Shown here: in pieces, positions 58,176-64,000 of the stretch
Numbering within the stretch: position 1 is the first letter of the stretch
Layout: each line of letters starts with the position of its first letter
Source: an uncultured Gammaproteobacteria bacterium
Lineage (GTDB): Bacteria > Pseudomonadota > Gammaproteobacteria > Pseudomonadales > Pseudohongiellaceae
DNA length: 64,000 bases
Direction: 5' to 3'
NCBI GenBank assembly: GCA_913061515.1
Contig: CAJXSF010000001.1
Location: 62,001 to 126,000 of the forward strand
Translations under genes and position numbers: made by a program
Notes under the pieces: model-generated
Database searches by the model: none
What the model was told of the DNA's origin: nothing
Seen by the model: the letters and a program-made list of their open reading frames with translations, nothing else

Positions 58176-59784
58176 CATTGAACTGCGCTAAGAACTGATC
58201 AAAGCTTAGCGTGTCGGCCTTTTCAATTTCCGCCTGTTTCAACACTGACAGGCGGCTTGCTTCCTGCAATTCTTTCAAGCGTTCTGGTGCTAATTTCTTT
58301 GCTCGGAAATAGCTTTCTGTGTCTTTTGCTTGCTGCATGGTGAAACCACAGAAGGGGCGGCCCGCTTCACGCATTTCTCGTAAGAGTCGAGCAGAGGGTG
58401 TGAGTTCTGGGTCTGCAATCTTTGCATGCTGAGTTGCGCAGGCTTGACTGTATGCGTCGGTGTCGTTCACATCATCTAATAGCGTTGCCGCATGGGCGAC
58501 ATCTGCAAAAATCTCATTCGCCCATTGTTGAAAAGCAACGGGCTCGCCGTTGCGAGCCAACATCAATCCTGGTGCACGACCTTCATTGACGATTGCTGCT
58601 AAATTACTGTCGATTTCTTGATTGCTCGCCTGTGTGCATTTTGGGCTGTCTGACAGCAAACAGAATATTAGGAACGCATCGAGAAAACGAACTTGCTCTG
58701 CATCCAAGCCCATCGGAAGAAAAGGATTGAGGTCTAGAATGCGTACTTCTATATATTGAATACCGCTATCACGCAGTAACTGCAATGGGCGTTCGCCCGA
58801 TTGACCTACGCGTTTAGGGCGAATGGTGCCATAGAACTCATTTTCGAGTTGCAGTAAGTTGGTATTGATTTGCAAATAATGTCCGTCTTTTTGCATGCCA
58901 ATGTCTTGATAGGGCGCATATGGTTTGGACAAGGCGTCTTGCAGGCTATCCAAATAGTTTTCTAATTCGTTGTAGCAAACAAAAAGTGATTTCTGGGCTT
59001 CACTTTTATAACCGAGATTTCCCATGCGCAATGCTGTGGCATAGGGTTTGTATAAAGTGCGCTCATCGAATTCGTCTAGTTCGTGTGCTCGCCCTTGCGT
59101 AAAGCATTTCGATACAGCAGGCGAGGCGCCGAACAAGTAAGGAAGCAACCAAGAAAATCGATGAAAGTTGCGAATTAGATTTAAATACTGTTGAGTTTGA
59201 AAGCTTTGTAAATCGAGTGTCGATTGGCGAATTTTTTTATATTCTGGCCAAAAGCTTTCGGGCATAGAAAAATTATAATGAATGCCAGAGATAGTTTGCA
59301 TGGCACGGCCATATCGATGGCCTAAGCCTTCGCGATATAGGGTCTTGAGTTTACCGATGTTCGATTCACCATATTGCGCTAGCGGAATCTCGTCATCGTT
59401 CTCTACTAAGCAAGGCATGCTAGACACCCAGAGTCGTTCGTTGTCAGGCAGCACGCTGTAAGTGTAAGTATGCAGTTCGGTTAGAAAGTCGAGTGTGCCT
59501 TCGATGCTATCGTTCACGGGGGTGATTAGTTCGAGCAGGGCTTCGGAGTAATCGGTGGTGATATGCGGGTGAGTGAGCGCGCTACCAAGCTTATCGGGAT
59601 GCGGTGTTTGCGCAAGGTGGCCGTCATCTGCAACACGTAAACTTTCTTTTTCGATGCCTCTTAGAACTTGCCCCCATTCTGATCTAAATTCAGGTAAATC
59701 AAAACGTGTTAGGCTTTCTTGTAATGGCTTATTCAAGCTGCATCCTCTGTCTTCATTCGTGTACCACTTAATAAATGAGCACAA
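58162..59784 (-). CDS. gshA: Glutamate-cysteine ligase
   Basis: RGIEKESLRVADDGHLAQTPHP; TTDYSEALLELITP; GIQYIEVRILDLNPF; start uncertain, possibly near 59736. Confidence 0.95.
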   Translation of the reverse strand: MCSFIKWYTNEDRGCSLNKPLQESLTRFDLPEFRSEWGQVLRGIEKESLRVADDGHLAQTPHPDKLGSALTHPHITTDYSEALLELITPVNDSIEGTLDFLTELHTYTYSVLPDNERLWVSSMPCLVENDDEIPLAQYGESNIGKLKTLYREGLGHRYGRAMQTISGIHYNFSMPESFWPEYKKIRQSTLDLQSFQTQQYLNLIRNFHRFSWLLPYLFGASPAVSKCFTQGRAHELDEFDERTLYKPYATALRMGNLGYKSEAQKSLFVCYNELENYLDSLQDALSKPYAPYQDIGMQKDGHYLQINTNLLQLENEFYGTIRPKRVGQSGERPLQLLRDSGIQYIEVRILDLNPFLPMGLDAEQVRFLDAFLIFCLLSDSPKCTQASNQEIDSNLAAIVNEGRAPGLMLARNGEPVAFQQWANEIFADVAHAATLLDDVNDTDAYSQACATQHAKIADPELTPSARLLREMREAGRPFCGFTMQQAKDTESYFRAKKLAPERLKELQEASRLSVLKQAEIEKADTLSFDQFLAQFNATVE

Positions 59785-59846
59785 GTGGTGAATTTTGTGC
59801 CGCGATTATGTCAAAAAAAGCGCTAACTCGCTATTTGCAGATTATT

Positions 59847-60251
59847 TTATTCGATGCGATGTTTCATCTGTTGGCGTAGGCGGCGATCTTTTTTGTCGGG
59901 CTTGGCCATTGGCTGTTCTAGCAGGGCATGAAGACGGCGTTGCTCACCTAGCTTTTCTCGTTTCTCGATGCTTTGTTCTGTTTCTTCGTAGAGCAATATG
60001 GCCTCTGGTGCTCCGCGCCGTTGTTCCGATAAGCCAAGGACGACAAGCTCTCGCTCGTCCCAGCCTTGGCGCACGTGCAGATGCAGCCCAATAGTGACCT
60101 CGCGGCCAGGTTTGACCCGTTGTCCTGCGCAGTGAACCTTGCCGCTTTCAATAGCCTGTTTGGCAATAGCGCGGGTTTTATAAAGGCGCGCGGCCCATAA
60201 CCATTTATCTAGGCGCACTGTCTTATCGGTAGGGGACTTATCTTTACTCAT
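59847..60251 (-). CDS. hslR: Heat shock protein 15 (S4 domain)
   Basis: VRLDKWLWAARLYKTRAIAKQAIESGKVHCAGQRVKPGREV. Confidence 0.93.
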   Translation of the reverse strand: MSKDKSPTDKTVRLDKWLWAARLYKTRAIAKQAIESGKVHCAGQRVKPGREVTIGLHLHVRQGWDERELVVLGLSEQRRGAPEAILLYEETEQSIEKREKLGEQRRLHALLEQPMAKPDKKDRRLRQQMKHRIE

Positions 60252-60924
60252 TAGCGTTACGCAAACCTGTTAATATTTCTGAAAAATTATCAATTTGGAT
60301 AAAGTCATCGTCCGCCGCAACAGGCTGGCGCTGGCTATCGGGTTGTCGAATGGCGCGTAGGTGGGCAAGTCCCTCGGCCTTTGCTCTGCGCAGTACAGGC
60401 AGGCTGTCATCGATTAATAAGCTGCGCTGTGGCTCATAATGATGCGTTTCGCGCAGTGCCTGCCAGAAGCCGCTGTTTTCTTTGGCGAGCTGCAAGGTAT
60501 GAGAACTGATTCGGTGATCAAAGTGTTCAGCAATCCCTGTGTGAGCCATTTTTAACTCGAGACTGCCCGGATGGGCGTTAGTCACTAGAATGATATGCTT
60601 GCCTGAGCGTCGCAGCGCTTGTAGTAGGGCGATTGCATTTGGGCGAATGGCGATCTTGTGCCGAGCTTCTTTCTTGAGATCGAGGATATCGAGATTAAGG
60701 GCATCTGCCCAAAAGTCGATGCAATACCAATCTAAAGTGCCATGAACGCTGGCATAGCGGTCTTTCAATAATGCGATCGCATCAGTCTTACTGAGGCCGT
60801 GTAGCTGCCCGTAACGCTCGGGGACGAGCTCTTCCCAGAAGTAATTATCGAAATGTAGGTCGAGCACGGTGCCATCCATATCGAACAACACCGTGTCTAC
60901 TTCTTGCCAATCTACCATCGTCAA
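60244..60924 (-). CDS. yrfG: HAD hydrolase, GMP/IMP nucleotidase YrfG-like
   Basis: VDTVLFDMDGTVLDLHFDNYFWEELVPERYG; HIILVTNAHPGSLELKM; next to hslR. Confidence 0.93.
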   Translation of the reverse strand: MTMVDWQEVDTVLFDMDGTVLDLHFDNYFWEELVPERYGQLHGLSKTDAIALLKDRYASVHGTLDWYCIDFWADALNLDILDLKKEARHKIAIRPNAIALLQALRRSGKHIILVTNAHPGSLELKMAHTGIAEHFDHRISSHTLQLAKENSGFWQALRETHHYEPQRSLLIDDSLPVLRRAKAEGLAHLRAIRQPDSQRQPVAADDDFIQIDNFSEILTGLRNANE

Positions 60925-60932
60925 TAGCCTGC

Positions 60933-61733
60933 TCAGTAGGCATCTAAGCCCTCTGTAAATTCAATGTAAACCCCGCTGGGGTCGGTGATAAAGGCAATCT
61001 TGAGTGCTATTGAGTCGACGTTTCTATAGCCAACATCGAAGGCGATGCCCTTTTCTTCGAGTTGTTTGCAAAAACGTTCCAAGTCATCCACCTCAAAGCC
61101 GATGTGGTCAATCGCGCGACCCTTTGTAGGTAAGCGTTCACTGCGCGAACGCGCAAAGCTCATATTAAGACCTGGGACATTCGTAGTTGTAGCAATAGAG
61201 CCTCTTGGCCGCACCTCGATATTCAGTAGCTCGGTATACCACTGCAGAAGCTCCTCATGTTCTGGAGTATAGAAGTGGATGTGATAAGGCAATACTTCAA
61301 GGGCTAAGGCCTGATCTTCCTGTAATTCGACGTAAACCCCGTCGGGGAGCGTGACATAGGCGTTCATCTGTCCTTCGGCGCCTATAAATATCTCTCCGAT
61401 GGGAAGGTCCTCTTTCTCCCATTTGGCAATGAACTTAGCGATATCGCGCACTTTGAATCCAAAATGGTCCATTACCGTCTCGCGTGAGCCCCCAGTCGGA
61501 GCGCGTTCAGTTAGGATGACTGCCATATTAGGCATTCGGATCGCGGTTAGAGGCCCTTTCTGAACAACGGTGCCGCCAAAGTGCTCTACCCAAAGTTGCT
61601 TGTGTCGTTCGATGTCAGAAACATTTAAGTGCACATGCCCGTAGGTCAAGCCATCCTCATTGGGAACAGCCAGTTGGGCTTGGGCATTGCTTATAATTAA
61701 TGCAAAAAAGGTAAACGCGATCAATGCTCGCAT
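60933..61733 (-). CDS. Exported two-domain VOC-family protein
   Basis: Signal peptide MRALIAFTFFALIISNAQA; two VOC modules (YGHVHLNVSDIERHKQLWVEHF; YHIHFYTPEHEELLQWYTELL). Confidence 0.8.
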   Translation of the reverse strand: MRALIAFTFFALIISNAQAQLAVPNEDGLTYGHVHLNVSDIERHKQLWVEHFGGTVVQKGPLTAIRMPNMAVILTERAPTGGSRETVMDHFGFKVRDIAKFIAKWEKEDLPIGEIFIGAEGQMNAYVTLPDGVYVELQEDQALALEVLPYHIHFYTPEHEELLQWYTELLNIEVRPRGSIATTTNVPGLNMSFARSRSERLPTKGRAIDHIGFEVDDLERFCKQLEEKGIAFDVGYRNVDSIALKIAFITDPSGVYIEFTEGLDAY

Positions 61734-61860
61734 GGTGACTCTCCGTTTTGTTGTTATTGTGAGGCGCGCTTTATTGTTTTAAACGTACTGCCAATCTTGT
61801 GTCACGACAATCATGCTAGCATCTGCTCTTATTGCGAGTCGATCAAGTAGAGGGAGTCAA

Positions 61861-62700
61861 ATGTTGGAAGATGCACAAATGCTCAACGAGCTTGACCGGA
61901 TTGCCGCGGCTGCTGGGCGGGAGATCATGTCGGTTTATAGCCGAACAGGAGATGTTGTGTTCTCTGAAAAGGCCGATTCTTCGCCTTTGACCGAGGCGGA
62001 TACGCGCGCTAATACGCTGATATGCCGAGAGTTGAGGGCATTGAGTCCGCAAATTCCTTTGCTATCTGAAGAGGGCGATCTGCCAGCCTATGAGCAAAGA
62101 CAACAATGGAATGAATATTGGCTAATAGACCCGTTAGACGGGACAAAGGAGTTTATTAGCAAGAATGGCGAATTTACTGTGAATATCGCCCTGATAAGAA
62201 CAGGATTCCCAGTCATGGGGGTTGTGCATGCGCCAGTCACAGGAATTAGTTGGCTCGGGGTTATTGGGCTTGGTGCTTGGAAGCGCAGTGATGGAGGCGA
62301 ATTAGAGCATATTAGGACAGCCGCCCTCGCTCATGATGGTGCCCAGACCACATTGCGTGTATTGGCGAGTAGGCGCCATGGAGAACAGGCATTGGAGTCT
62401 TTATTGGCGGGGTTGGGGAAAAGCTTTAACAGTATCGAGCTCGGCAATATGGGCAGTTCGCTAAAGTTCTGTGCGCTGGCAGAGGGAAAAGCTGATTTTT
62501 ACCCTAGACTAGCTCCGACAAGTGAATGGGATACCGCCGCAGCGCAAGCCGTGCTTGAGGCAGCCGGAGGCCTAGTGCTGAAAACGGATTTCACGCCGCT
62601 GCGCTATAACAGCAAAGAAGATGTCTTGAACCCATCGTTTTTAGCAATAGCAGACCCGCGTTTCGATTGGCAAAAGAGTTTATCTGCCGCACTACCCTAG
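61861..62700 (+). CDS. cysQ: 3'(2'),5'-bisphosphate nucleotidase
   Basis: PLTEADTRAN; LLSEEGDLPAYEQR; WLIDPLDGTKEFISKNGEFTVNIAL; EWDTAAAQAVLEAAGG. Confidence 0.95.
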   Translation: MLEDAQMLNELDRIAAAAGREIMSVYSRTGDVVFSEKADSSPLTEADTRANTLICRELRALSPQIPLLSEEGDLPAYEQRQQWNEYWLIDPLDGTKEFISKNGEFTVNIALIRTGFPVMGVVHAPVTGISWLGVIGLGAWKRSDGGELEHIRTAALAHDGAQTTLRVLASRRHGEQALESLLAGLGKSFNSIELGNMGSSLKFCALAEGKADFYPRLAPTSEWDTAAAQAVLEAAGGLVLKTDFTPLRYNSKEDVLNPSFLAIADPRFDWQKSLSAALP

Positions 62701-62703
62701 GCG

Positions 62704-63957
62704 CTACTTTGTGGTTTTCAGTGCCAACTCAGCGGTAAATAACATCTGGCGGTCACGGTCTTTGCTGGCCCATTTAAGTAGTGTTTCAGCGCTTTGCTCA
62801 ACCATGCCTTCGAACACAGTTATACCGTTTACGCGCACGACGACAGGTTCAGTGAAGTCGATCTCTTCTGGGTTAAGCAGAAGAGTGAATCTGCGGACAT
62901 ACAGGGCGATGATGTCAAACTCATTGTCTTCTCGTTCCACCATAAGCCGACCTGGCTGACCTTCACTGCGCAGCTCATCAATAATCAGCCAATGGTTTCG
63001 GTTGTAGCGATCGGTTCTAGTAGTGGACCAGCGGACGTTCTCTGGAAGCGGGTCCCGGACTGCGGTTTGCTTGAAGTGGTCAATTTTGGCGCGTTGTCCT
63101 GGCATCCAGTCGAGGTTGTGGCCGCCATTTGGAATCATGGTGAACTCAAAATCCGCGGACGCCTCTTCCAATAATTTGACATAGGGAAGAATAGACTGCG
63201 AAGGGTAGAGACGGTCATTCTCACTGTTAACAATATAGATGGGCTTGCCCTTCAGGTTTGTGAAGTTAATGGGGTGACTCACGCGTGCGCGAGGATTGCG
63301 CAGCACCCCAGGGTGGCCAATGAAAGGCACGAATGCCGCCCACTCTGTTGGCTGCATAAACGCGAAGAAATACGTGCCAGTTCCGCCGTCGGATACACCC
63401 GTCATGATGGCTCTGTTGTCATCGACATTATAGCTTTGTTTTACCGAGCGTAAAATTGCGGGAAGATTTTCAGCTTGACTATCTTGCCACCAGAAAGCAT
63501 CTGACCAGCCTACGGGAACAACAATAATGCTGTCCGGCGGGCTCAGCTCTTCATAGCGTTCGCTCCAAGGTGACTCGTTTGGGTCCAGCTTTGGTCTGTT
63601 TACGCCGCCGTGCAGATTAAACTCTATTGGGTAGGCTTTTTGTGGGTCGTAGTTTTCGGGCACCCTTATTGCGTAGGGAAACTCTATACCGTCATCGGAG
63701 ACGCGCACCAGGTTCATTAGCCCCGTTGGTACGTCGGATGAAAATTCTGGCCCCGCTTTCAACCATTGATAAAGAGTCTCGACATTAGGGCTTGCCGCTA
63801 ATAATTGCGAATTGGCATGGTTGAGATCGGCATCATCTTGAGCACGCCAAAACTGCGTTACCAGTCGACTGGGATTGCCATCTGGCGCTGCGGCAGACTG
63901 GCAGTGTGGCAGGATGATTGCGCTCAAAAAGAGCAAACTATAAAGAGAGGTTTTCAT
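62704..63957 (-). CDS. Exported alpha/beta-hydrolase (esterase/depolymerase-like)
   Basis: Signal peptide; YPIEFNLHGGVNRP; MTGVSDGGTGTYFFAF; MIPNGGHNLDWMPG. Confidence 0.75.
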   Translation of the reverse strand: MKTSLYSLLFLSAIILPHCQSAAAPDGNPSRLVTQFWRAQDDADLNHANSQLLAASPNVETLYQWLKAGPEFSSDVPTGLMNLVRVSDDGIEFPYAIRVPENYDPQKAYPIEFNLHGGVNRPKLDPNESPWSERYEELSPPDSIIVVPVGWSDAFWWQDSQAENLPAILRSVKQSYNVDDNRAIMTGVSDGGTGTYFFAFMQPTEWAAFVPFIGHPGVLRNPRARVSHPINFTNLKGKPIYIVNSENDRLYPSQSILPYVKLLEEASADFEFTMIPNGGHNLDWMPGQRAKIDHFKQTAVRDPLPENVRWSTTRTDRYNRNHWLIIDELRSEGQPGRLMVEREDNEFDIIALYVRRFTLLLNPEEIDFTEPVVVRVNGITVFEGMVEQSAETLLKWASKDRDRQMLFTAELALKTTK

Positions 63958-64000
63958 AGCCCTGTATCATAAACTAGAGTGATTCGATGGCCAAACTTTC

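Overview
This 64 kb window looks like a gammaproteobacterial chromosome segment: protein similarity suggests a Pseudomonas/Cellvibrio-type lineage, and gshB-tonB-yqgE-ruvX sits near pilT and pilG. It is mostly coding. I found no rRNA, tRNA, CRISPR array or transposase. Housekeeping blocks: yggS, pilT, ruvX, yqgE, tonB-like, gshB; DUF484, dapF, lysA, lptM; argH; hemC-hemD-hemX-hemY; ubiD, rho, trxA, hemB; dsbB; gshA; hslR, yrfG; cysQ. The accessory or unusual parts are: (i) a left-end signalling island (EAL-protein tail, GNAT acyltransferase, multi-TM histidine kinase, REC-only regulator, small membrane protein, and a second kinase/regulator pair resembling CqsS/LqsS-LqsR), with both kinase/regulator pairs arranged tail-to-tail and overlapping at their 3' ends; (ii) a class III cyclase-like membrane protein with substituted catalytic residues next to a FimX-like protein with degenerate GGDEF and EAL motifs; (iii) a reduced Pil-Chp chemosensory locus: intact PilG-like, PilH-like without its phospho-acceptor Asp, and a ChpA-like protein with a broken ATPase core and no CheW/REC tail, with pilI/pilJ absent; (iv) a glycosylation locus with a 1411-aa multi-module glycosyltransferase and a PIG-L deacetylase; (v) a gap-arsJ pair for arsenate detoxification with no adjacent arsR. 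The best candidates for an undescribed system are (i) and (iii). All family assignments come from reading motifs by eye; no database search was run.
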